From: Cyrtodaria siliqua
Lineage: Eukaryota; Mollusca; Bivalvia; Adapedonta; Hiatellidae
Direction of reading: 5' to 3'
DNA: 64,000 nucleotides
NCBI GenBank assembly: GCA_037043455.1
Contig: JAWPHD010001215.1
Coordinates: 124,001 to 188,000, forward strand
Shown here: positions 11,501 through 23,500 of the stretch, in pieces
How the letters are laid out: every line of letters begins with the position of its first letter
Numbering within the stretch: the stretch's first letter is position 1
Notes under the pieces: model-generated
What the model was told of the DNA's origin: nothing
The model's input: only the letters and a program-made list of their open reading frames with translations
Database searches by the model: none
Made by a program: the position numbers and the translations under genes

Positions 11501-14500
11501 TGATAGGATTGGTTCAGCTTGTGTGTTCTTGTTCGAACTGTGTTCCCAGTAAGGTAGTCTTGTAATTCAATGCATTAACATCTTTCTGTTAATATCGGCA
11601 GATTATTTTGAATAGTGTTATTGTGACATCACTACTTTTACATTGGTTATCAATATATATTTACATATTGATATGTGTGTCACCTTTAGTGTACATTCGA
11701 ACTGGTTTCCCGTAATGTAGTTTAACTACCATTACATAGGCTATCAATATAAACTGTGTTTTAAGTATTCATCTGTGTGCTATTTTAACATTAATAAATA
11801 TAAATTATAAACTTTCTACGAGACTTCTGTGTGAACAAATGTACAATTCCTCTACAACGCCAAGCATATGCATAACTGAGCTTCAATTCCCCAACACAAC
11901 AACGACTCGTCACACGGCCCGCATCGACGGCATAATAATTGGCGGAGAATAACCGGGTACCGACCAGGTCTAACCTCTCACAAGATGACTAACTATACAA
12001 TTCCTCAAAGGCGAGTAGCAAGTAACATCGGATCATCGCGGAGCACTGAACAACATTCAACTTCGTGGAGATCAACTTATGTTGTGTCGTCGTGTGGCAG
12101 ATGTGGTGAGTCTTTTCAACATCATCATTATTGCAAGGCACTGGATCGACAGTGTTATGTGTGTAGAATGTATGGTCATCATGCAAAAGTCTGTGATTAT
12201 CTCAACAACAAGAATGCACCAAAATCACCTAGTGTTCATCACGCCTCCAGTGCCAGTGTTAATATGAATTCAAGTGATAAAATGAAAATTCAAAAATCTA
12301 CAAAGAAGCAAAACCGTGATAGGGTTAGGTTAATGCAATTCAGAGAAAGAAAAGCTATGTGTTTTGAAATGCCATTTTATAGTTTGGATATTCAAGAGTT
12401 ATACACTATGGGCCCAAGAAATTCATGCCGTGTCAACAATTCTAAAAATGAAATGACAACCTTAAAAAAGAACTATAAAGAAGTTCTTGAACAAACCACT
12501 GCCATTGAATCGGAAGTTTTGCAATTGCAGACTCAGTATCTCAGTGCTCTAACGCAAGCTGAGCAAGCAAAGTTACAGTTGCAAGAATTAGAAACAATTA
12601 AGGCTACCATGTCACAACTTCAGGAACAGTGCAACAATGAACGCAAGCAGAAAGAGCAGTTACAATGTGAATTAATTAAAATGGAAATGGATAAAAAAAC
12701 ACTTATTGATGACAATAACTTAATAAGCAGCCAGTTTTATGCAATTCAAAAACAACTTCGGAAAGTGTCAGAATTTAACAAGGAGGATCGTGAGTCTCTT
12801 CTGCAAATATTAGACTGTGCAGATGGAAACATAAAGGCGCTGTCATCTGCCGTCTGCCTTCTGAAATTTCCTCCACGACAAGGGAACCCTCATAAACAGA
12901 AATCACAACGCCCATTCTACTGTGAGGACTGTGGAAGTAGTTCCTACCATCCTCATCAGCGCGGGTGCCCGGCTCGTGATCATTCCAAGTGTAAACTTTG
13001 TGACGGTGACCCTCACTTTGCAACTCTTTGCAAAAAGCCATTTGCTAAAACAACAGATAGTTAAACATTCAATACTGCAGATTGTAGTCTAGATTCCAAT
13101 GGACCTTAAGTAGTGAATACTTCATACAGTAAATAAACAATCATTATACTTTAACATTACTTTGGGGACCAAAGTCTTCAAACCAGAGGGGAGTTTTTAT
13201 GCTGCAAATATTTATAACAATTTGTAGTATAATATCTTTGTTACTTTCATTTTATTTTTATTTTCAAACTTGGTAAATAATCTAACAATTTTTAAGTGCA
13301 ATATGTTTTTGGTAACATATGCTGTCATAAATGTCAACTGTTTCTCAAATTGTAAAAACACCATTGTTAAAACCCCATGTAAAATTAACCTTTTGAATAT
13401 CAATCAAGTTAGTTTGTAATCTTAATACAAACATATTGGGAATTCACTTTCAAGTAGGAAATGCCAAGCCAACTTAATTGTTTGTTCCTGTATGTGTGAA
13501 AGTTACTTTCTATAACATGTGCTATGTTTATCACCTAACTACTCTCAATTGTAACATGTAATCACATTGTTTATTGTTTGTACATTCATAATTATCAGTC
13601 TTTTGTTATAATAATAACTTAAACACCAAGCCAATGGTGTCAAAGCTTTTAACATTAGTATATAAGATGTAAAATTTAATGTTCAAAAAAATAAGAAAAT
13701 ATAATATAAGGAATAAGGAATAAGGAAGGAGTTAATAATAGTTAGTAAGGAGTGCATAGTCAATGTTTGGATCTACCAAGCAGATTGGAATTATCCGTCA
13801 AGATTATTGTAACTCGTTTAAATATATGTTTGGGACAACTTTGCCATCAACGTGTGCAACAGTGTATACATTTTAGACTTCTTTAAATTAAGTGGACATT
13901 ACCGCTGTTCATAGTGACTATTGATAGGATTGGTTCAGCTTGTGTGTTCTTGTTCGAACTGTGTTCCCAGTAAGGTAGTCTTGTAATTCAATGCATTAAC
14001 ATCTTTCTGTTAATATCGGCAGATTATTTTGAATAGTGTTATTGTGACATCACTACTTTTACATTGGTTATCAATATATATTTACATATTGATATGTGTG
14101 TCACCTTTAGTGTACATTCGAACTGGTTTCCCGTAATGTAGTTTAACTACCATTACATAGGCTATCAATATAAACTGTGTTTTAAGTATTATCTGTGTGC
14201 TATTTTAACATTAGTAAATATACATAAACATTCTACGAGACTTCTGTGTGAACAAATGTACAATTCCTCTACAACGCAAAGCATATGCATAACTGAGCTT
14301 CAATTCCCCAACACAACAACGACTCGTCACACGGCCCGCATCGACGGCATAATACAACCACTACTGTGTATTCAGATTAATTTTATACCTTTCCAGTTTT
14401 GGCTGCAACTAAGCTATTCTGCATTTTCATCGCCTCTAGGACTGCAACCTCCTGACCCTCAGCCACGTCCTGTCCTACCGTCACGGACACCGATTTCAGC

Positions 14501-17500
14501 ATACCTGGCATGGGTGCCATGATGACTGAGGAATGGTCCACCTCGACTGTTTCTGGCATATACTTTGCAAGTTCTGCAGTTTGTTCATCCATTATGGAGA
14601 TTGGGAACTGGGTAGTGAAAGGCAAAGCATTTACAAATTATTTGAATGTTTTTAAATCATATTTAAAGGGATTGGAGACAAGCTTTACATATTATGGTTA
14701 ACAATCCAAATGTAAATGTGCTTCAGTTTTATATAAAACTTACAATTGCACTAATGTGCTCCATGTAGTTGGTTGTTTATGAAAAAGTTTGATCTAAAAA
14801 ACTGGCTGTTTGCTGTAAACAATGATAAGACATAAGGGGAATTAAGGCTTCTAATACCTGCACATATTACCTAATAGTATGTTTATATGTATTTACAAGG
14901 GGAAACCAGCAAGTTGCATATAAACCATTGTTCTAACTAGAGCTTTCACCTTTTTTTAAGGGCAACAAATATACCCCCGCTTCCAGTCCCCCCCCCCCCC
15001 CCAAACCCCATTCCGCACCCTATCGTTTGAGTAAAGATTGAGTGGAATGAATAGGATTTTCATGATCAGGTAACGGTGGCCTTGAGCTTTGACCTCCTGA
15101 CTTCAAAATCAATAGGGGTCATCCTCTCATCAAAGGCAGTCTACCCAAGAAGTTTCATGAAATATGCTTCATGGGGAGAGGAGTTATGGAGCGGACAAGG
15201 TGTCCCGGTGACCTTGACCTTTAACCTACTGACCTCAAAATCAATAGGGGTCATCCTGTCACCATAGGCAGTTCACCGATGAAGTTTCATGAGATTTGCT
15301 CCATGGGGAGAGGAGCTATAGAGCAGACAAGGTTTTCCATTATCGGGTCCCGGTGACCTTGACCTTTAACCTACTGACCTCAAAATCAATAGGGGTCGTC
15401 CTCTCACCACAGGCAGTTCACCTATGAAGTTTCATGAGATTAACTTTGGGGGGAGAGGTGTTATGGAGCGGACAAGGTTGCATCTACAGACAGACAGACA
15501 AGGTGAAACCAGTATACGCCCTAAACTTCGTTTAGCAGGGTTATAAAAAGGCGTACCAGCAAATAATAAATATTTAACTGCCTACATACCACAGTTCCGA
15601 AGAATCTAATTCGGTACCGGCCACCTCCTAACCTCTTCGTTATTTGCACCAATCGCGACTGGCTGTTTACTTTGACGTCAAGTAACGGGGATGAAAAGCT
15701 TATATCATCACTGACGATATATACACGCTCCCCAATCTCCACCTGATTAAGAAGAATTGTCATAATTTAGGTAAATATTGTAGGGCTCCAGATAAGCTTT
15801 TTCATCGAAGTTTTACCCTCTAATTAAATCTGCAATGCTGATTTTGATTTTTTTTTAAAGAGTAAATGTTATAGTTTGTTGTTTTCTTACTCAAAAATAT
15901 GCCTTTTATACAATGCTGATTTTCACTGCTAATTTACTTTTTCAATGCTGATTTCCTAAATGTTAATAGTGAAATTATTCCCTGGTCACAACAATTATTC
16001 ACTGTTGAACAAGAATTGTTGATAAGTTATGTTAAAACCAGTTCATTCCAGTGAGAGACAGAGGATACGGAAGAATCTGACCTCACACCTATTCCTCCTA
16101 CAGACTGCTCTAGTTTTTTAACATGTATGGAGAAACAAGAGTGACGTGTCCACCAAACATGTTTCAAATGACCTTCATCTTGATAAAATCGAGGGTTTAT
16201 GCAACAGCAAATATCTTTGTCTGCATTCAAAAGGGTAGCGTTCATAGTTTTCCATAAAAGACAGTGTCCCTTTAAAAAGTAAATTTCATATTGAACATGT
16301 TTAGCCTGCAAAAACATCTACTATTATAGATGTTGTTTTTTGCTGTCACAAATTGACATTTTAATCTAAGCATATGTCCTATTTTATCATGAACATGTCA
16401 TCACAAATTAATGCTGGTATCTGCTTGTGATGCAATAAAAGTCCAGGTTTCAGTATAAAAACTCCAACATGGCCCTTTTTCAAATCATTATTCTATCAAA
16501 GGGGTTTAATCAAAACTTTAAATTTTTTAAAGCATTTGTAAACTCAACATTTGGCATGTCCATACACTAAACATTACAATTGTATCATGTATTTATTTTC
16601 TACATTTTTGAACTGGATCAAAAAATAGGTATTCTTTAATGGCTCATCAACATATTATAGGTTGTTTACAGCCACCCCAGAGAGAGGGGAAGGATACATA
16701 GGAATCCAGGTACCTGCCCTACTCTTACTATCAAATAGATTTCTAAGGTTCTTTAATGTTCTTGGAGGACAGACTCCAAATGGGACTGCATGTATAAGAA
16801 AGTAATTATTTTGTGTTTGTTTTATAAGCTCAAAGTAACAGTGTCCCTTTAAATAGAAGAATTATTTTAGCAAACTTGGTTGTTTTGTAATGTTTGTCAA
16901 CATTAAACATTTTGGTGTATTTAAGTGACCTTGACTCCGACCCAGGGTCAGTTGGAGGGCTGGAAGTTATTGGCATTAAGACGGACAATGGCCAGGAGGT
17001 TATATATGAAATTTGAACATTCTACTCCCAAGGACAAAAAAGTTATAATAAAATATGTTGACGTCGTCGAGCAAGCCAACATTAGCGGTGCCTATGTCTC
17101 GCTTTTTTTCAAAAAGGCGAGACAAAACTAGAAGGGTGTTCCACGGAACACTTGTGTCACCTGCCGTGTGATTATTTCAGCAAGTGCAATCTAACTATAA
17201 AGTTAGAAGACAGGGGTTGCAACCCTTCATGAATTATGGAGCAGTTTTTTTAAGTGTTAAAGTTTATGAAAAGGGACATCAAGCTGCATTGGATAATTGA
17301 TAAGAACTATGTAAAGTTTCATGACCATAGGTCAATAATTTGCCAAGTTATGAGCTAGGTTAGGAAGCAGTTTAAAGTTTTATGAAAAGGGAGCATAACT
17401 CTGCCCAAATGAGTTAATGGGCATATGTGTGTGAAGCTACATGGTCAAATACTTTTCTTCAAGTTATGGCCAGTTATGAACTTGGTTAGGCTGCAGGTTA

Positions 17501-20500
17501 AACTTTTATGAAAAGGCACATAACTCTGCTGAAATGAAAGTCAAAGTTATTGGTCATGGGTAACACTATTTTGTGTGGTAAGATGAATATGTGTGTGGAG
17601 TTTCATGAACATAGGTCAAATACTTTTTAAGTTATGGCCAATTGGTTTAAACATATTTTATTTCACAAGCTTTTTACAACATAATATTTGTACACAATAG
17701 AAGAAAAAGGATTAGAACGAAAGTAAGATACTTATGATGTTCTTCTCCTAGGTATGATATTAATTGTACACAGTTGATGGCATAGTAAACAGCAATAATT
17801 AGATATTTTCACAATATACATTCTGGAAGTATGAGAACTTAAATTCCTTAAGTGTAAGTTTTTGGTATACACATATTCTAGAATAATGCTTAGATATAAT
17901 TGAAATAATAAAAAGTAACAAAAAGGAAAAAATAGAAAGTAACTTGAAAAATACGAAATTCAAACAGACAAAAAATTAAATGAATAGATTATGCAAATAC
18001 ATTTAATTGTTATTAATATTTATTTATAAATCTCCAGTGTAAATCAATTTTTGGAAAATAATTAGGGAATTTGGGGCGACACAGGGAAAGGGGGTGTAGT
18101 TGATTTGGGAATTCAACAAAAGAACAAATCGATCTACTAGTTAAAATGTTTTGAGTTTTTAATATAATTGTGTACCGCACCGAATATAAGAATATTTGTA
18201 TCGTATGATACATTTTGATCTCCAAATAGAAGTGTTTTCAGTGTAATATTTGGTAGACGGGGTAATGAATTTACCAATACATTTCTAATATCAGTATATT
18301 TATTGCACTTAAAGAAGAAGTGGTCACCGTTTTCAACACATCCGCATGTACAAATAGGCGATTCTACCATGTTTTTGGAAAACAGATCATTGTTAAGGGA
18401 ACTGCAATTTAGACGCAGTCTAGTATGCAATATCTGTATGTTTCTTTCTCCGAAGAGATAGTTTAGGAGTTCTGTTTTGATTACTTTTAAGTGAGTTTTT
18501 GAAGGAAAAAACTGTTTCGGCGTGCCTTGATTCTTCGGTTAAGTTATTCCATTCGCGAATAACAGAGGGGAGAAAAGAATCATAGTAGTAGTTGGCTCGG
18601 GCATTGACAGTTTGGATGTTTGAAGAGTTCCGTAAGTTATACCGTGATATATTACCTACAGGAGGAGGAACAAGCTCAGAGAGAAAATTGAGAGTTAAGT
18701 GGTTTGTCATTTTATAAAACATAACGAGTTTATGCTTACGGCGCCTATTTCCGAGAGTTTTATTATGAGCTTGGTTAGGTTGCAGGTTAGTTTTATGAAA
18801 GGGGCATAACTGTCAAAATGAAGTTCAGAATTATTGGTTGAATTGGATTTTATAGTCGCACCAACAGCTAAGGTCATATGGCGACTTTCCAGCTTCCATT
18901 GGTGGAGGAAGACCCCAGATGCCCCTCCGGGCAATTTTAGTGCACGGGCGGGCACCTGGATAGAACCACCGACGTTCCGCAAGCCAGCTGGATATCAGAA
19001 TTATTGGACGTGTAACAGCATTCCTTGGGTTAAGATGAAGATGTGTGAAGATTCATGAACGTAGTGTCAAATACTTTTCAAGTTATGGCCAAAGTTAGGT
19101 TGCAGGTTAAAGTGTAACGGACGACTAAGGAGGACGATGGATAAAGTGATCCCTAAGTGTCTGCCATGCTATGCAGGCGACACAAAAAGTACAGCAAACA
19201 GAACCTTTTGATTTATGTTCCCGACCAAGGTATTAAACAGTGCACATGGAGTCAGTTCCCTAAACTGAAATGCCGTACCTCAAACTGCAACCTTTCAAGA
19301 CGAGAAAAACACACTACCACCTAAGCTGACATGTTCTTATATAAAATACTTCAAATGTAGCATCTTGATCAAAATACTGGTATATTTATTTAAAAATTTA
19401 TTGCATTTTTTCGGCATTTAATGCACTTAATGGAATATGCCATTTACTGCTAGTGCTTCAAATATGCAAATCAATTCTTATATTTACATTATTTCCCTCG
19501 TCTTTGTTGAAGAAGTACGAACAATTATTAGGAAATGATAATGATAAACAAGAGACCCAACACGGTCTGTGGATGCTCTACTGGCTAAAATGGCTCTTAT
19601 ATCTAGGGTTGTTATCGTAAAATTAACATCAGTACTTATTTTAAACCAGAAGGCCATGGCCTACATGTTGAGCCCTATTATAAAGGTCACGATTTTTCAT
19701 CCGACAAATACCAATGTCAATCCCAAAGGATATTAAATTAATGTCAATAACATTAGCATGTTGTAGGGGAGACCGGATGTGACCTATATTTCGTCGAAAG
19801 TAGATCACAGTGACCCGAAATTTTGCACATTTTATTTAGATGCATATATAAGGAACATTCTGGTGAAGTTTGGTGAAAATCCTGGGAGAAACAAGATATG
19901 CATGTTGTAGCAGAGACCGGACATGACCTGAATTTTAACGAAACTAGGTCACTGTGACCCGAAATTTTGCACTTGATGTAAGATGCATATACGGAACTTT
20001 CTGGAGAAGTTTGATGAAAATCCTAGGAGAAAGGAGCAAAATACGCATGTCATAGCGGAGACGAACATGACCTATATTTTGTAATAAGTAGGTCACAGCG
20101 ACCAGAAATTTTGCACATGATGCACATAAGAAACATTCTGGTGAAGTTTGGGGAAAATCTTGCGAGAACGAAGGAAGATACGCCTGTCGTAGCAGAGACA
20201 TTACATGACCTATATTTCGTCAGAAGTAGGTCACAGCAATCGAAAATATTGCAGATGATGTTAGATGCATATGCGAAACATTCTGGTGAAATTTAGTGAA
20301 CATTTTATGAGAAAGAAGCAAGGTACACATGTCATAGCAGAGACTGGACATGGCCTATATTTCGTCAAAAGTAGGTCACAACGACCCGAAATTGTGCAAA
20401 TAAAGTTGGATCCATATAATGAACATTTTGGTGGAGTTAAGCGAAAATCCTGCACGTAACAAAGAAGATATTAAGAAATGAAACTTGGACGCACGGACGA

Positions 20501-23500
20501 ATGGAAAAACAAATGAACAAGCGGACTGACGAACACACGGACGGACGGATTCAAGGAAGGACAGGGGTAACACTATATGCCCCTTCAGCATTCTTTAAAT
20601 GGCAGGGGCATAAACAATCAAGGATCATAACACCTGGTGTTACTGGTCCGATCTGGCTGCTTTTCAAACTAGTCCGAGCTTTCATTAATATCAACAATGA
20701 GGTAAGTTTGAAAAAGATTGGATGAAAAATGAAGGTAATATTGTGTTAACGAGGCCAAATTCAGAAAATCAAGGGCCATAACTCCGGTGTAAAAGGTCCG
20801 ATCTAGCTGGTTTTCGAACTCGTCTAAGCTTTCATTGATATCAACAATCTTGTAGAGTTTGGTAAAGATCGGATAAAAAATGAAGACCCTATGGCGTTAT
20901 GAGGCAAAATACAACAATATAACTGAATCAAGGGCCATAACTCCGGTGTTTTTTGGTGTTTTTTGAATTCGTCCGAGCTTTCATTGATATCAACAATCTG
21001 GTAAAAATTGAAAAAACAAGAGGTCAATGACCTTGAAGCTCTACTGATTGATTTTGATTTTAGAAAGTAGTGACTACAAACTTGATTTTTGAAAATCTAT
21101 TTTTAGCTATGGCGGCCATCTTGAATTTCCGGCCGACATGAAATTTTGCTAGGATCATTTAGACATCAAGAGCAACATTCCTGTGAAGTTTCATGAAAAT
21201 CCGTCAAGTAGTTTCAGAGGAGTAGTCGTTACAAGTTTTCATTATATCACTCTATGTAAACAAAGATGGCCGCTGACAGCCGTGTTTAACATTGAATCAA
21301 AATAATGTTCGACTCGGATAACCATCATGTCATGCTGATCATTTTAGAAAAAGTCCTATATCAATATCTCTTATAGTTTTCAAGAAGTAGTAGCTACAAA
21401 ACTTATTTTTTAAAAATGTATTTTTAGCCATGGCGGCCATCCTGAATTTCCAGCCGAACTGAAATTTTGTTAAGATCAATAAAACATCAAGAGCAACATT
21501 TGTGTGAAGTTTTATGAAAATCCATCAAGTAGTTTCAGAGGAGTAGTCGCTACAAGTTTTCATTATATAACTCTATGTAAACAAAGATGGCCACTGGCAG
21601 CCATGTTTAATGTCGAATAAAAATAATGTTTGACTCAAATAACCGTCATGTCATGCTGATCATTTTAGAAAAAGTCACTTATAGTTTTCAAGAAGTAGTC
21701 GCTACAAACTTATTTTTTTAAATCTATTTTTAGCTAAGGCGGCCATCTTGAATTTCTTGCCGATCTGAAATTTTGCTAGGATCAATTAGACATCAAGAGC
21801 AACATTCCTGTGAAGTTTCATGAAAATCCGTCAAGTAGTTTCAGAGAAGTAGTCGCTACAAGTTTTCATTATATAACTATCTTAAAAAGATGGCCGCTGA
21901 CAGCCATGTTTAACATCGAATCAAAAAATTGTTTGACAAGGACCAACATCATGTCATGCTGATCTTTTTAGAGAAAGTGACATATCAATATCACTTATAG
22001 TTTGCAAGAAGTATTTATTACAAACTTGTAATTTGAAAATCTATTTTTAGCCATGGCGGCCATCTTGAATTTCCGGCCGACCTGAAATTTTGCTAGGATC
22101 AATTAGACATCAAGAGCAACATTCGTGTGAAGTTTCATGAAAATCCGTCCAGTAGTTTCAGAGGAGTAGTCGCTACAAGTTTTCATTATATAACTCTATG
22201 TAAACAAAGATGGCCACTGGCAGCCATGTTTAACATCGAATCAAAATAATGTTCGACTCGGATAACCATCATGTCCTGCTGATCATTTTAGAAAAAGTCC
22301 CATATCAATATCTCTTTTAAGTTTTCAAGAAGTAGTCGCTACAATCTTATTTTTTCAAATCTATTTTTAGCCGTGGCGGGCATCTTGATTTTCCGGCCAA
22401 CCTGAAATTTTGCTAGGATCAATAAGACGTCAAGAGCAACATTCCTGTGAAGTTTCATGAAAATCCATAAAGTAGTTTCAAAGGAGTAGTCGCTACAAGT
22501 TTTCATTATACAAGAGGTCAATGACCTTGAAGCTCTACTGATTGATTTTGATTTCAGGAAGAAGTCGCTACAAACTGTTTTTTTGAAAATCTATTTTTAG
22601 CCGTGGTGGCCATCTTGAATTTCCGGCCGACCTGAAATTTTGCTAGGATCAATTAGACATCAAGAGCAACATTCCTGTGAAGTTTCATGAAAATCCGTCA
22701 AGTAGTTTCAGAGGAGTAGTCGCTACAAGTTATCATTATATAACTCTATGTAAACAAACATGGCCGCTGGCAGCCATGGTTAACGTCAAATCAAAATAAT
22801 GTTCGACTTGAATAACCATCATGTCATGCTGATCATTTTAGAAAAAGTCCCATATCAATATCTCTTATAGTTTTCAAGAAGTAGTCGCTACAAACTTATT
22901 TTTTAAAAATCTAATTTTAGCCATGGCGGCCATCTTGAATTTCCGGCCGACCTGAAATTTTGCTAAGATCAATAAGACATCAAGAGCAACATTCGTGTGA
23001 AGTTTCATGAAAATCCGTCAAGTAGTTTCAGAGGAGTTGTCGCTACAAGTTATCATTATATAACTCTATGTAAACAAACATGGCCGCTGGCAGCCATGGT
23101 TAACGTCAAATCAAAATAATGTTCAACTTGAATAACCATCATGTCATGCTGATCATTTTAGAAAAAGTCCCATATCAATATCACTTATAGTTTTCAAGAA
23201 GTAGTCGCTACAAACTTGTATTTTGAAAATCTATTTTTAGCCATGGCGGCCATCTTGAATTTCCGGTCGACCTGAAATTTTGCAAGGATCAATTAGACAT
23301 CAAGAGCAACATTCGTGTGAAGTTTCATGAAAATCCGTCAAGTATTTTCAGAGGAGTAGTCGCTACAAGTTATCATTATATAACTCTATGTAAACAAAGA
23401 TGGCCACTGGCAGCCATGTTTAACGTCGAATCAAAATAATGTTCGACTCGGATAACCATCATGTCATGCTGATAATTTTAGAAAAAGTCCCATATCAATA

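Larger units (their letters stand above)
10774..14353 (+). mobile_element. Non-autonomous (gag-only) LTR retroelement
   Basis: Two nearly identical direct repeats of about 1.16 kb (10774-11936 and 13195-14353) flank a 1.26-kb internal region with one ORF. The 5-bp flank acaac occurs on both sides (10769-10773 and 14354-14358) as a target duplication; the exact end is ambiguous by 1-2 bases. A purine tract agaggggag lies right before the 3' repeat, and a TGG-starting primer-binding-site candidate (tggcggagaataaccggg, from 11940) follows the 5' repeat. No protease, reverse transcriptase or integrase is present, so mobility would need helper proteins. The repeats start TTTTATGCTGC rather than the usual TG. 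The few LTR differences point to a young insertion. Confidence 0.85.
17150..19190 (+). mobile_element. Helentron-like element (GTGTC family), interrupted by a LINE
   Basis: The 5' side GTGTCACCTGC (17154) and 3' side GCAGGCGACAC (19173-19183) are inverted with one mismatch, followed by aaaaa. Internal units of about 130 bp (gttatggccagttatgaact, gaaaagggcataactctgc) recur. The unit sequence breaks at gttatggccaatt (17643) and resumes at ttatgagcttggttagg (18763), so the LINE inserted into it later. Confidence 0.6.

Noticed and set aside
11985..13064. The 359-aa ORF as an ordinary host gene inside an intron
   Set aside because: It is flanked by LTRs, a purine tract, a primer-site candidate and a target duplication, and has CCHC knuckles. 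A retroelement gene is the simpler reading.
10791..13403. Two identical 63-aa minus ORFs (10791-10982 and 13212-13403)
   Set aside because: They lie in the same place of the two LTRs and are identical only because the LTRs are.
14256..14701. Plus-strand ORFs of 88 and 63 aa over 14256-14701
   Set aside because: They are antisense shadows of the PCCA biotin exon and the LTR end.
14389..15742. Assignment to pyruvate carboxylase, acetyl-CoA carboxylase or MCCC1
   Set aside because: EAMKMQNS, the BT-type linker, GVTHN..LLR and the VELE end fit PCCA best. MCCC1 and pyruvate carboxylase differ in the segments after IYYDPM.
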